Assembly: GCA_032358165.1 (NCBI GenBank)
Contig: CM063639.1
Span: 1-64,000, forward strand
DNA length: 64,000 nucleotides
Reading direction: 5' to 3'
Source: Diplosphaera chodatii
Lineage: Eukaryota; Chlorophyta; Trebouxiophyceae; Prasiolales; Stichococcaceae
The first letter of the stretch is position 1; every line of letters begins with the position of its first letter. The notes below the pieces were generated by a model. It searched no databases. It was not told the DNA's origin and saw only the letters and a program-made list of their open reading frames with translations. Position numbers and translations under genes: made by a program. Shown here piece after piece: positions 37,346-47,250 of this stretch.

Positions 37346-37392
37346 GTATTTTTGTTTTTTAATATTTAATAAATATTAAAAAACAAAAATAC
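37346..37392. terminator. Palindrome between convergent A and B genes
   Basis: Arms of about 22 bases beginning GTATTTTTGTTTTTTAATAT and complement. It is a slightly diverged copy of 35666-35724, with the same upstream flank. Confidence 0.75.
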
Positions 37393-37491
37393 AAAAACAA
37401 ACATACAAATATATTTTTAGACTAAATCTAAGTAAATATCTTTATTTTTTAAGTTATTTAAACAAAATATGAACTATTGTGATATTTTACT

Positions 37492-37941
37492 TTAGTCAAA
37501 TAACACAAGACCTTCATTAAAAATGTTTTTAACAAAAGACTTTGTATCTAGTTTTTGATAACAATATGGCACTTTAATCGAGAAATCTACTAAAGCTTCG
37601 TCCCATCCTTTTAATTTTTCAATAATTTTTCCCACCTCACCAGGATTAACCTGTACTGAGCTAGAATTATTTTTATTTTTTTGTTTAAATACAACGTATC
37701 TACCAACTGAACGCTGAGGGCATAATGGACAGCAAACGTGCACGGCTAAAATTCGTTTTTCTGGCTGTTTTTCAAAAAAGGGTATATTTAAGGGCAATTT
37801 TGGTAAGTTTTCGTTTTGATTAGCTAAATCAAGTAAGTTTTTGATTCGATTAGATAAATCAAGTAAATTTTTGATTCGATTAGATGAATCAAGTAAATAT
37901 TTCATTAGATGAGATGAAAAATGTATGTAATTTAATTTCAT
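37492..37941 (-). CDS. B-family orphan protein, short form
   Basis: A 149-residue protein lacking the membrane segment of the longer B copies. It starts MKLNYIHFSSHLMKYL, then carries tandem 10-residue units (LLDLSNRIKN, LLDLANQNEN; 30-base unit at about 37810-37900), the shared linker LPLNIPFFEKQPEKRILAVH, a CCPLC cysteine cluster, and the B domain SVGRYVVFKQKN, NPGEVGKIIEKLKGWD, LVDFSIKVP, KLDTKSFVKNIFNEG. It converges on the A gene at 36430-37326. An SH3-like fold is inferred only. Confidence 0.55.
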   Translation of the reverse strand: MKLNYIHFSSHLMKYLLDSSNRIKNLLDLSNRIKNLLDLANQNENLPKLPLNIPFFEKQPEKRILAVHVCCPLCPQRSVGRYVVFKQKNKNNSSSVQVNPGEVGKIIEKLKGWDEALVDFSIKVPYCYQKLDTKSFVKNIFNEGLVLFD

Positions 37942-38444
37942 TTAATACTAAAATGAAAATCAAACTTAGTAATCTAGTTTACTTTTTTAATAAATGAAAC
38001 AAAATTTTACTTTAAACTTTTTTAAAAATTGAATAAATAATTGATAAAATCAAAATTTGTACAATTGAATAGTATTACTAATACTACTAGTGTTGCTGTT
38101 AATTGAATTATAAATATTCGTTATATTTACAATTTGTTTAATTTACTTTATGTCAATTTATATTTAAATTTAGTAAACCCGCACTTCGTCATATTAAAAT
38201 ATGAGTGTTAGTAAAATATAAGGAATGATAAAATAACTGAAAGCATTGGTAAAATAATTGAAAGCGTGATTTTTTTTATAAAAAATAGAATTTATTTAAT
38301 ATAAAAATGAAAAATAAAAATACAGCTTTTAACTCTTAAAGCACTTTTTCTGTATGTAATTATTTAAATGCATAATTTTCAGTTACTTCTATTTCGATAA
38401 AAAATATATAAGTTACTTAGTAAGTAAAAAAAATAATAATTGTT
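37942..38444. other. AT-rich spacer
   Basis: No gene or clear repeat module is seen. Unlike most spacers here it lacks the palindromic modules, which suits a junction between two accessory blocks. Confidence 0.5.
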
Positions 38445-39742
38445 ATGTTTAACAAAACTTCTTCATCTTATTCATCCGCAAAAAATTTTTGTTTTCAGGA
38501 AAATCCTAAATTATCCCAAGCTTCATACCGAGTTCAAGACTTAATTATTAAAAGTACGTTGTCTCCAGAAAGACAATTTAAACTAAATTTTCCTAAAACC
38601 CCTGTTAGGATTGCTTATCTGAGGAATAATAAAAGAACTAAGTTTCAACCGCCTTTTAATGCGACAGCTCCATTTATTTATGAGCCAAATACCGATACAT
38701 ATGCTGATAAGGGTATCGAATCCGAAATAGAATTAATGACATATTACAAAAAAGAGCAAGAGAAAGCACAGGTTCAAGTTACAGAGCAACCCGGTTTCTA
38801 TTTGCAACAAACAAGACCTGATTTTGAAGAGAAAAAGGAAGAAAATTCACTACAAATTATTAAGTCGGAGGAAATGAGAAATGATTTTATTTCTCAAATG
38901 AACGAAAAAGGGTATGTGGAATATGATCGTAAGAAGTACTGGCTACCTTCCCCTTTATGCTTAAATGCGTTTATCACAAGTAACAAATTTAAAAAATTTA
39001 TTTTTTTGACCCTTTTGATCCAGGAAAAACTATTAGAAAACTGTTTGAAAATGAAATTGACGAACTTAAAGTAGGTCCTGAAATTAATATATCAAAAACA
39101 GAAAGAACTAAAAGAAAAAAAAAACTAACCGCGCTGTATAAAGGAGTATTGAGAGCAATTCGTATGTTCAAATACTATGGCACTTCAATTCATAATTTGA
39201 TTCCTTTTCATGAGTTTTTTATGCGTGAGCTAAAAGATTTAACCAATTTGTATAGCGTATCACATAATAGGACAAAAACCGGTTTTGTCGCAACATTTTT
39301 GATTGCTGTTACTCCAACTGTATCAAATTCAGCTGAAAGTGTACAAAATAAGCCAAATAGAAACCCAGTTTTTGATTTTTACTCTCAATCTGAAAAAGAA
39401 ATATTAAGCAAGATTGATAAAAATTATGAAGCACTACACGGGAAAAGTCAAAATACGAGCAGATTTGACATCCCACTAGAATCTCCGGAAAATAAAACTT
39501 TTGTACAAAACTTAAAATTTCCATTTACAGAAAATCTCCCACAAGAAACGTATTTACGAATAGTTCTTCACTCTGATTGGCAAACACATGAAGATTCAGA
39601 TTGTAAAAACGAGGGATGGTTTTATAGACCTCAACTATATGCACGATTAATTACTATAATTCCGGTAAGATATGATAAATTAGATATCATGGAAAAAGCA
39701 GAAATTAAAAAAAGACACGCAAACAAAAAACAAAATTTATAA
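38445..39742 (+). pseudogene. Orphan gene (type D), one frameshift
   Basis: Frame 1 starts MFNKTSSSYSSAKNFCFQ and runs to a 7-T run at 39001-39007, then loses sense. With one base more the text continues FFDPFDPGKTIRKLFENEID and stays open into the frame that ends at 39742 (KKRHANKKQNL). The joined product would be about 432 residues: a Ser/Pro-rich start, a charged middle, and a C-terminal part with YLRIVLHSDWQTHEDSDCKN. It sits directly before a half-length A gene (seven bases apart), the same place C holds before A elsewhere. The blocks do not align well enough with C to call homology. The function is unknown. Confidence 0.5.
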
Positions 39743-39749
39743 ATTACAT

Positions 39750-40166
39750 ATGCTAAATAGACCTAGTTCTGAAGATAAAAAATCATCTAGACGGCTTGAA
39801 CTCCATAATTTAAGTTCTGCCGAGTTAGAACAAATTAAAAGAGAAACTCGTGGTATGAAACCACGTTTTAAGTTTGGGGAATTTGTTTGTTTAAGAAAAG
39901 ATATAAAACAAGACGAGTATCTTATACCACAAAATACTGCATGTTGGGTAGAAGATATTAAAATTTTCCTTGACGGAGACGAGCTTTTTTCACCAGGACA
40001 AAATAACTACAAAATACACTATGTTTTATTATATGAATATATAGATTGTGATATATTTTCTGATGACGAAGAGATGGATCTTGAAGAAAATTTAGAACTT
40101 GAACCTCCAGAAGGTTATATCCACTTTATGGTTGAGGAAAGCGACTTAAAACCTATGTTAACCTGA
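39750..40166 (+). CDS. Half-length A-family protein (second domain only)
   Basis: A 138-residue protein. LELHNLSSAELEQIKRETRG then PRFKFGEFVCLRKDIKQDEY aligns with VHDISKEKLKNHTRSDTRFE and IGQLVTVEIDFEQ of the A protein at 34793, so it corresponds to the linker and second SH3/KOW-like repeat. The GQTGIIS turn is replaced by NTACWVEDI. An acidic insertion (SDDEEMDLEENLELE) follows, then VEESDLKPML in place of the usual ending. It follows the type-D gene at seven bases and is probably co-transcribed. There is no B partner; 5S rRNA converges instead. Confidence 0.45.
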   Translation: MLNRPSSEDKKSSRRLELHNLSSAELEQIKRETRGMKPRFKFGEFVCLRKDIKQDEYLIPQNTACWVEDIKIFLDGDELFSPGQNNYKIHYVLLYEYIDCDIFSDDEEMDLEENLELEPPEGYIHFMVEESDLKPMLT

Positions 40167-40188
40167 AATTAAACAATAAACTGCCACT

Positions 40189-40229
40189 ACTAAAATTAAT
40201 AACTTAATTGACAAGTTATTAATTTTAGT
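40189..40229. terminator. Hairpin between half-A gene and 5S rRNA
   Basis: ACTAAAATTAATAACTT and its exact complement around AATTGAC. It lies 22 bases after the half-A stop and 59 bases beyond the 3' end of the converging 5S gene. Confidence 0.65.
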
Positions 40230-40287
40230 ATTGACATAAAGTTTTGTAATACAACGTAATCTACATAGATTGTGATACATTATTGTA

Positions 40288-40405
40288 TCCTAGCATCAAG
40301 TTATCTTTCCAAAACCCCCCGGTTTAAGTATTGTCACTCTTTATATGTTTCACATTTAAGTTCGAGATGGGTTAAAGTGGTGCCATATAAATAAAAACAC
40401 TAGGA
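40288..40405 (-). rRNA. rrf: 5S ribosomal RNA
   Basis: 118 bases. The ends TCCTAGTG and CATGCTAGGA-type pair (forward TCCTAGCATC at 40288, CACTAGGA at 40398). The conserved CCCATCTCGAACTT loop and the GGAAAGATAAC region are present. Downstream of 23S on the same strand. Confidence 0.93.
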
Positions 40406-40604
40406 TAAAAAGTATTCTATATTTTGTATAGAATACTATAATGTATTTTTATTAGTAATTTAGTAACTATTAAAAAAACTAATCTAATTCAAGTTTCACA
40501 TTTAGGTAAAACTTGAATTAGATTAAAAACACTTCACAAAAATAAGTTGTATTTTTGTATTTGTACTTTGTACAACTTATTTTTGTAGAGTATTAACAAC
40601 GTCA
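40406..40604. other. 23S-5S spacer with three hairpins
   Basis: Stems at about 40420-40440 (AGTATTCTATA type), 40478-40525 (TAATCTAATTCAAGTTT type) and 40537-40587 (ACAAAAATAAGTTGTA type). These are probably rRNA processing or stability elements. Confidence 0.5.
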
Positions 40605-40882
40605 ATGATCAAAATCATACGATCTATTAGTATATCTCAGCTTCAACTATTACTAATCTTTCACCTGATACCTATCAACCGGTTTGTCTTACCGTGATCT
40701 TAAGAGAGTACTCATCTTGAAGTGGGCTTCCTACTTAGATGCTTTCAGCAGTTATCCGCTCCGTACTTGGCTACCCAGCGTATCCCGTTGGAACGAGAAC
40801 TGGTATACTAGTGGTACGTTCTTTCAGGTCCTCTCGTACAATGAAAGAATCTTCTCAATACTCTAACGCTTACACCGGATAT

Positions 40883-40918
<36 letters not shown>

Positions 40919-40975
40919 ACGTACCGCTTTCATGGGCGAACAGCCCAACCCTTGGGACGTACTACCGCCCCAGGT

Positions 40976-41034
<59 letters not shown>

Positions 41035-41224
41035 TCAGCCTGTTATCCCTAGAGTAACTTTTATCCGTTGAGCGACGGCCCTTCCACGCGGTACCGTCGG
41101 ATCACTAAGGCCGGCTTTCGCCCCTGCTCGACTTGTAAGTCTTGCAGTCAAGCTCCCTTTTGCCTTTACACTCTTAAGCTGATTTCCGTCCAGCCTGAGG
41201 GAACCTTTGCACGCCTCCGTTACT

Positions 41225-41262
<38 letters not shown>

Positions 41263-41513
41263 CAACTGTCAAATGTCCTGATTCAAGGATCATTATTAGG
41301 ATTCTAGCTCTTTCAGAGTGGTCTCTCACGAACGGCTCAAATTTTCCCAGAAGAAAATTATCAATGCCTCCCACCTAGGCTGCGCAAAAAAAGCCCGAAC
41401 CCAATTACAAGCTACAGTCAAGCTTCATAGGGTCTTTCTGTCCAGGTGCAAGAAGTCCGCATCTTCACGGACATGTCTATTTCACCGAGTCTCTCTCCGA
41501 GACAGCGCCCAAA

Positions 41514-41611
<98 letters not shown>

Positions 41612-43585
41612 ATTAGCTTCTTCTAATGAATAACCAACTTCCTTCACCTTCCGGCACTGGGCAGGCGTCAGCCCCCATATGTTGTCTTACGACTTAGCGG
41701 AGACCTGTGTTTTTGGTAAACAGTCGCTTGGGCCTGGTCACTGCGGCCTCTTTTGAAAGAGGCACCCCTTCTCCCGAAGTTACGGGGCCATTTTGCCGAG
41801 TTCCTTAGAGAGAGTTATCTCGCGCCCCTAGGTATACTCTACCCACCTACCTGTGTCGGTTTAAGGTACAGGTAATTTGACAATATAAATACTACGAGCT
41901 TTTCTAGGAAGCTTAACAAAAAATTAAATTTTATTATAAATCAGTACTGAAAGAATAAAATTCCTTCAATACAATCAGGGAATAAAATCGTATCATGTCT
42001 TAGTTTAAAAATAGTTTTTTTTCTATTTTTCATGACCTTGAACACTTCCACCAACAATCCATTTTTTGGCTAATTTTTGCTTTCTTCGTCCCTCGGTATA
42101 AATTGAAACTTAGTACAGGAATATTAACCTGTTTGCCATCGACTACGCTTTTCAGCCTCGCCTTAGGTCCTGACTCACCCTTCATGGACGAACCTAGTAA
42201 AGGAACCCTTAGGTTTTCGGGGCATTGGATTCTCACCAATGTTTGCGTTACTCAAGCCGACATTCTCACTTCCGCTTCGTCCATACTTATTTTCATAAAT
42301 ACTTCACCCTAGAGCGGAACGCTCCCCTACCGTAAGAATTTTTTCTAAAAAATTCTAACCCACAGCTTCGGCAGATTGCTTAGTCCCGTTCATTTTCGGC
42401 GCAAAAACGCTTCACCAGTGAGCTATTACGCACTCTTTTAAGGATGGCTGCTTCTAAGCAAACCTCCTGGTTGTTTTAGCATTTTCACCTCCTTTGCCAC
42501 TTAGCAATCATTTAGGGGCCTTAGCTAGTGATCTGGGCTGTTTCCCTCTCGACGATGAAGCTTATCCCCCACCGTCTCACTGATTAACGGAAAGCAATAT
42601 TTAGTATTCTTAGTTTGCTACGATTTGGTACCGCTCTCGCAGCCCGCACCGAAACAGTGCTTTACCCCTAAACAGCTCTATTAAAATCGTTAATCGCTGC
42701 GCCTCAACGCATTTCGGGGAGAACCAGCTAGCTCCGAGTTCGATTGGCATTTCACCCCTAACCACAACTCATCCGCCGATTTTTCAACATCGGTCGGTTC
42801 GGACTTCCACTTGGTTTTACCCAAGCTTCATCCTGGTCATGGTTAGATCACCCGGGTTCGGGTCCATATTAAGTGACGTTATGCCCTATTAAGACTTGCT
42901 TTCGCTATGGCTTCAGATGTTTTTCTTTAACCATGCCACTTAATATAAGTCGCCGGCTCATTCTTCAACAGGCACACGGTCAGGTTTTATACTATTTAAT
43001 TATAAATTAAATAAACCCTCCCATTGCTTGACAGCTTACGGTTTCATGTTCTATTTCACTCCCCTGTAGGGGTTCTTTTTCACCTTTCCTTCGCAGTACT
43101 ATTTCACTATCGGTCACCTAGGAATATTTAGTCTTACGAGGTGGTCCTCGTTGATTCACACGGAATTTCACGTGCTCCATGCTACTCGGGATAAGAAAAT
43201 AAAAATATAGAGTTTTTAACTACCGGACTTTCACCGTCTCTGGTACAGGATTCAGCTGCTTCGTTTAACTTTATAGTTTTAATATTGAATTCTTCCCACA
43301 ACCCCAAAACATAAATTGTTTTGGTTTAGACTGTTCCCATTTCGCTCGCCGCTACTAAGGGAATCGCGTTTGCTTTCTTTTCCTCTAGCTACTAAGATGT
43401 TTCAATTCACTAGGTTATCTCTTTCCTATTTATGAATTTATTAGGTAGTTTAAAAGGTTGCCCTATTCGGGAATCTTCGAATCGTAGCTTGTTTCCAGCT
43501 CCTCGAAGCATTTCGTTGGTTTCTACGCCCTTCATCGTCTCTAGGTGCCTAGGTATCCACCATAAGCTTTTCTTCATTTGATCGA
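40605..43585 (-). rRNA. rrl: 23S ribosomal RNA
   Basis: About 2.98 kb. The 5' end reads GATCAAATGAAGAAAAGC and continues TTATGGTGGATACC; the 3' end has GATATACTAATAGATCG. Typical blocks such as GTTCAGAACGTCGTGAGACA (forward TGTCTCACGACGTTCTGAAC near 40893) are present. The ends are set by similarity to known 23S termini and are approximate. I see no intron; a few AT-rich variable stems (about 41878-42110 and 42985-43015) are enlarged. Confidence 0.95.
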
Positions 43586-43771
43586 TATTTAGTCATTTTA
43601 TCCGATTTGCACAAGTATAAACTTGTTAGCGAATAAAATACCTTTTTGAAAAAAGATATTTGACTTTATATATTTTTTTAGTTTTTTTGTAAAAAACTAA
43701 AAGATATTGTTGGTCCATCTGTACCATTACCTGCTTTCAAAAGTAAGCAATATAATGAAATTTACAGCTGG

Positions 43772-43844
43772 TGGAGATAAGCGGATTCGAACCGCTGACA
43801 TCTGCCGTGCAAAAGCAACGCTCTACCAACTGAGCTATATCCCC
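43772..43844 (-). tRNA. trnA-UGC: tRNA-Ala (UGC), intronless
   Basis: 73 bases. The acceptor GGGGATA pairs with TATCTCC, the anticodon is TGC in CTTTTGCACGG, and the T-arm is CGGTTCGAATCCG. It precedes 23S on the same strand, as in the ancestral rRNA operon. Confidence 0.95.
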
Positions 43845-44079
43845 AACTGACTTATTAATGATACAATTTTTTTATTAAAAAATAAAAAAATTGTTTTTAT
43901 TTTTAAAATCTATTTTGTTAAATGTCAATAAGTGTTTAACTGTATATATTTTTTTGTATAAAAAAATTTTTAGTTTTTTTAATTTTTTTGTTTTTCTAAA
44001 GAATACCTTAAGTCTCATCTTTACGTCAATACAGTCTGTCTCTATTATTTTCTTTTATAAAAGAAAATAAATTTTTATT

Positions 44080-44834
44080 GAGTTATTTGATCGGATGGCA
44101 TATAGCAAAATTAGTTGCTATGCCGCTTTACTTAAAGACTTTACTATTGGTCAAGAAAATTATTTTCGTCACAATTTGTTTTGTGGGCAAGTTGGAGAAA
44201 TTGAAAACGCCATTTCAAAAGAAAATACAGAATGTTATTTTGTAACATTTACAGATTATAAAAATGATGAAAACGAGTATGCTCGCTATTTAATAGAAAA
44301 AAAAACCTTTTACCGTTGTTTTGTTTTGATTCTACCATGTATGGAAAAATTAAGACAGAATATAATAAATATAACAACGAGCCAAAAGTATTACAAAAAG
44401 ATTCAATTTTTACTATACAACAAATACGAGATCAATGGGAAAAACGGGATTTGAATCGCAATTTAAACGACACAAAGCTTAGAAAACATAACAAATTGAA
44501 AACTCGATTTGACCGTGGCCAACTTGTAACTGTTGTTTTTGATTTTAAACTAGAGATTAAAACTGATGAAAACAATAATTTTATTATACAAGCTGGTCAA
44601 GTTGGTATAATTTCTAGTGATAACAATAATGATAAAAATAATAATAATTTTGTTGAAGTTATATTTTGGTCGATACCTTTTGGACTATTAGCGCTTAACG
44701 GAGCAGGTTTTGTTTCATCGCCTCCAGAAGAGAATCCATTAGTCTATGCTACAAATCCTTGGGAGAAAAAGATTTCTATTGATAAAAATTTTCTTTTTCC
44801 GTTGTATTGTGAAGAATTAGAATCATTAATGTAA
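44080..44834 (+). pseudogene. A-family copy, truncated and frameshifted
   Basis: The text begins ELFDRMAYSKISCYAALL, matching NELFDRIVNSGLFCYAALL of the 18874-19629 gene, but the 20-residue leader and its ATG are missing; the usual TTTTTATGGA context has become TTTTTATTGA. Repeat 1 (LFCGQVGEIENA, VTFTDYKND) runs to a 9-A run at 44297-44305, after which the other phase gives NLLPLFCFDSTMYG. Repeat 2 is intact in that phase (TRFDRGQLVTVVFDF, FIIQAGQVGIIS, VEVIFWSIPFG, LFPLYCEELESL). It therefore has both an N-terminal deletion and a one-base shift. Confidence 0.7.
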
Positions 44835-44836
44835 TT

Positions 44837-44886
44837 TTGCAACAAGTTTGTTTTCGTTAAACAAAATAAAAACAAACTTGTTGCAA
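44837..44886. terminator. Hairpin after the A-family pseudogene
   Basis: TTGCAACAAGTTTGTTTT and complement around a 14-base loop. It is built from the dispersed GCAACAAGTTTG unit, not from the A/B junction palindrome used elsewhere, so this A copy has no B partner and no original terminator. Confidence 0.6.
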
Positions 44887-45071
44887 GTATTTTTTATATA
44901 AAAAAAGAGTTTGATTTTCTTTTTTTTTTGGTATAACTCAAGATAGGATTAATAAAAAAATATTTTTTAACTTGAAGAATAATTACTAGCCTATAAAAAA
45001 ATTTTGCAACAAGTTTGTACTTGTACAAATTTTTTTATTGACAAGCCCCTAAAAAAACACATTAAAAAATT

Positions 45072-46265
45072 ATGCAGTCTCTCAGAAGCACTCCGCAAAC
45101 TCAAGTATTTGTACCTCCGAAAGCATCTCCAAAATCTTTTTATCATAAATCGTTCTCAAACAAACAAAATTTTTCTGCTACCCGGCAACTTCCACAAACT
45201 ATGCCAGGTAGGCAACCTCTCATAAATTTAGCAGCTCAGAACTTACCTAGTACTTCAGCAGCACAATTGAGTACGCCCCCATCGCAAGTACTTAAAGCTT
45301 TTAACCTTAACCAAGAATACCCCAAACCAAAATTAGCGATTTTATTTGGTGCCGATGCTCGTCAAAGTAAACATTTGCTTCAAGATGATCTGTTTATAAA
45401 TTTTGACGGTAGAACCCCGATTGATGATGTAAAGGGTTCACAATACAAACTTTTAGGACAGCATATAAGCAATGGAACAATAACATTGCAATTATATTCG
45501 ATATGGAATCTTATTCGGGCAAAAATGTTCAACCCAAATTATCCTAGCGGTCATTTAAAAAAGTGTGTAACTGGATGCGGAATTCCCAATTTTGCGAATT
45601 ATATGATACCTGGTGAATTTATAAGAATAGTTGGTCAGGACATGCCTGTTTTACAAGGAAACATGGAAATTATAAGAAATTCCTGTACATCACAATTTGC
45701 AGGATTGATTATCGATATGTTAATTAACGACCAACCTGTTGATATTTCAAAAAGAAAATTTGGACTACACAGCTATTTCGAAGACGAAAAAATTTTAACT
45801 TTATCTACTGATTTACCCCACGTCAATAATCGTTTCTATCCCATCGAATATCAACGCGAAATACAATTTTTCGATGAAGAAACCGGAGAAATACATACCC
45901 TTACAATTTGCGCTGCTTTTTGTATATTCCGAATTAAAAATGCGAAGGGACAACTTGAAACTTTGATAAATTTATTGAGTGTTTATCCACTTGGAAATGA
46001 ACAAAACTATCAACATGAATTATGGCGCGATGATATGAATTTACGATGTGAAGATCCAAAAGAAGAAATAAAATTTAATCAAGCAAAAAAAACTTTTGAA
46101 AATACTTCCATTCATCGTGGATTGCATAAACTGTATCCCGACTTAGAGAACGATAAGAAGTTACAAGCTGAGTTTATAAAAATATGCAAACTAAATCCTT
46201 TAAATAAAAAGAATCATTCTTTAGACATTAATGGATATAATAGTGATATTATTTGGGTAAGTTAA
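45072..46265 (+). CDS. C-family orphan protein
   Basis: A 397-residue intact protein. It shares with the C gene at 19744-20901 the blocks AKMFNPNYPSGHLKKCVTGC then GIPNF (150-174), AGLIIDMLINDQPVDI (210-225), YQREIQFFDEETGEIHTL (260-277) and FCIFRIKNAKGQLETLINLL with VYPLG following (283-308). The N-terminal 80 residues are Ser/Pro/Gln-rich and unlike the other copy. It lies 117 bases before an A gene on the same strand. A dispersed-repeat cluster (44985-45060) lies directly upstream, so its promoter may be repeat-borne. The function is unknown. Confidence 0.6.
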   Translation: MQSLRSTPQTQVFVPPKASPKSFYHKSFSNKQNFSATRQLPQTMPGRQPLINLAAQNLPSTSAAQLSTPPSQVLKAFNLNQEYPKPKLAILFGADARQSKHLLQDDLFINFDGRTPIDDVKGSQYKLLGQHISNGTITLQLYSIWNLIRAKMFNPNYPSGHLKKCVTGCGIPNFANYMIPGEFIRIVGQDMPVLQGNMEIIRNSCTSQFAGLIIDMLINDQPVDISKRKFGLHSYFEDEKILTLSTDLPHVNNRFYPIEYQREIQFFDEETGEIHTLTICAAFCIFRIKNAKGQLETLINLLSVYPLGNEQNYQHELWRDDMNLRCEDPKEEIKFNQAKKTFENTSIHRGLHKLYPDLENDKKLQAEFIKICKLNPLNKKNHSLDINGYNSDIIWVS

Positions 46266-46284
46266 TTCATTATAATGAATTAAC
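46261..46284. terminator. Palindrome after the C gene
   Basis: GTTAATTCATTA and its complement form a perfect 24-base palindrome overlapping the C stop codon. The position corresponds to the palindrome between C and A at 19673-19738. Confidence 0.5.
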
Positions 46285-46381
46285 TATCATTAATTAGAAA
46301 AATTAATTTGTACTAGAAACAATTTTCTAGTAATCTTTTTATTAGAAAGTATAAATTGAATAAAAAAACTCAAAAATTGTT

Positions 46382-47182
46382 ATGACAAAAAAATCGAAAC
46401 CTTTAAATAACCAAAATAACCCAGCTACCGTTTTATTTGCAGGTGGAAAAAAAAAATACCGAGATGCATTATTTGATTCTATTGTGAATAGTGAATTTTT
46501 TTGCTATGCGGCTTTACGTGTTGACTATTCTGAGGAAAACTTATTTTGCGGGCAAGTTGGTGAAATTCAACGTGTAATGATCGACGACACACATAAAGAT
46601 TCTTATTACTTAATATTTACAGATTATCAAAATAACGAAAAACAATTTGCTTACTGTTTCGTGAAAAAAGAGCATCTTTTCCCATTGTTTTATTTAGACC
46701 CTAATAAAGATAAAGAAATTAAAACAACAGTTGAAGAAAACGAAAATAGAGACACTATAACTCTAAAACAAATACGAGATAATTGGGAAAAGTTTGATGT
46801 TTCTGATATTTTAAATAGTTCAACCAGTCAACTTTTACGACATAACAAAGTTTCAACTCGATTTCAAGTTGGCCAACTTGTAACTATTCAAATTAATTTT
46901 GAACAAAAAGTGTCTGATAATGAAACTTTTATTATACAAGCTGGTCAAATTGGCATAATTTCTCGTTCTGACGACCTCAAAGATGATAATGATGCTGTTG
47001 AAGTTATATTTTGTTCAATACCTTTTGGAGAATTAGTGCGTGAAAAAGAAGAGCTGGTTTCTTTATTTTCGAGCTCAGATTCAGACAGCTTTGCTAAAAA
47101 TTTTTGGAAAAAAAAAATTCATATTGATAAAGACTTTCTTTTTCCGTTGTATTTTGAAAAGCTAGAATATTGTGAAAATTAA
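46382..47182 (+). CDS. A-family orphan: two tandem SH3/KOW-like domains
   Basis: A 266-residue intact protein. Leader MTKKSKPLNNQNNPAT; repeat 1 CYAALR, LFCGQVGEIQRV, LIFTDYQNNE, KKEHLFPLFYLDP; linker QIRDNWEKFDVSDIL; repeat 2 TRFQVGQLVTIQINFEQK, FIIQAGQIGIIS, VEVIFCSIPFGEL; tail LFPLYFEKLEY, where the usual LYCE has become LYFE. It is the middle gene of the intact C-A-B module at 45-48 kb, converging on B at 47251-47931. Confidence 0.65.
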   Translation: MTKKSKPLNNQNNPATVLFAGGKKKYRDALFDSIVNSEFFCYAALRVDYSEENLFCGQVGEIQRVMIDDTHKDSYYLIFTDYQNNEKQFAYCFVKKEHLFPLFYLDPNKDKEIKTTVEENENRDTITLKQIRDNWEKFDVSDILNSSTSQLLRHNKVSTRFQVGQLVTIQINFEQKVSDNETFIIQAGQIGIISRSDDLKDDNDAVEVIFCSIPFGELVREKEELVSLFSSSDSDSFAKNFWKKKIHIDKDFLFPLYFEKLEYCEN

Positions 47183-47211
47183 AAATAATTGATTTTTATT
47201 GATACGATCAA

Positions 47212-47248
47212 TGTATTTTTGTTTTTTAATATTTAAAAAACAAAAACA
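47212..47248. terminator. Palindrome between convergent A and B genes
   Basis: TGTATTTTTGTTTTTTAA and a nearly exact complement around TAT; a shorter relative of 35666-35724. It ends two bases before the B stop. Confidence 0.65.
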
Positions 47249-47250
47249 AT

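Noticed and set aside
40684..42312. Several 60-87 codon frames inside 23S rRNA on both strands
   Set aside because: They overlap conserved rRNA sequence and have no protein-like composition or start signals.
45004..45225. 73-codon plus-strand frame
   Set aside because: Starts in a repeat and then runs out of phase through the beginning of the C gene, which has clear homology in its own frame.
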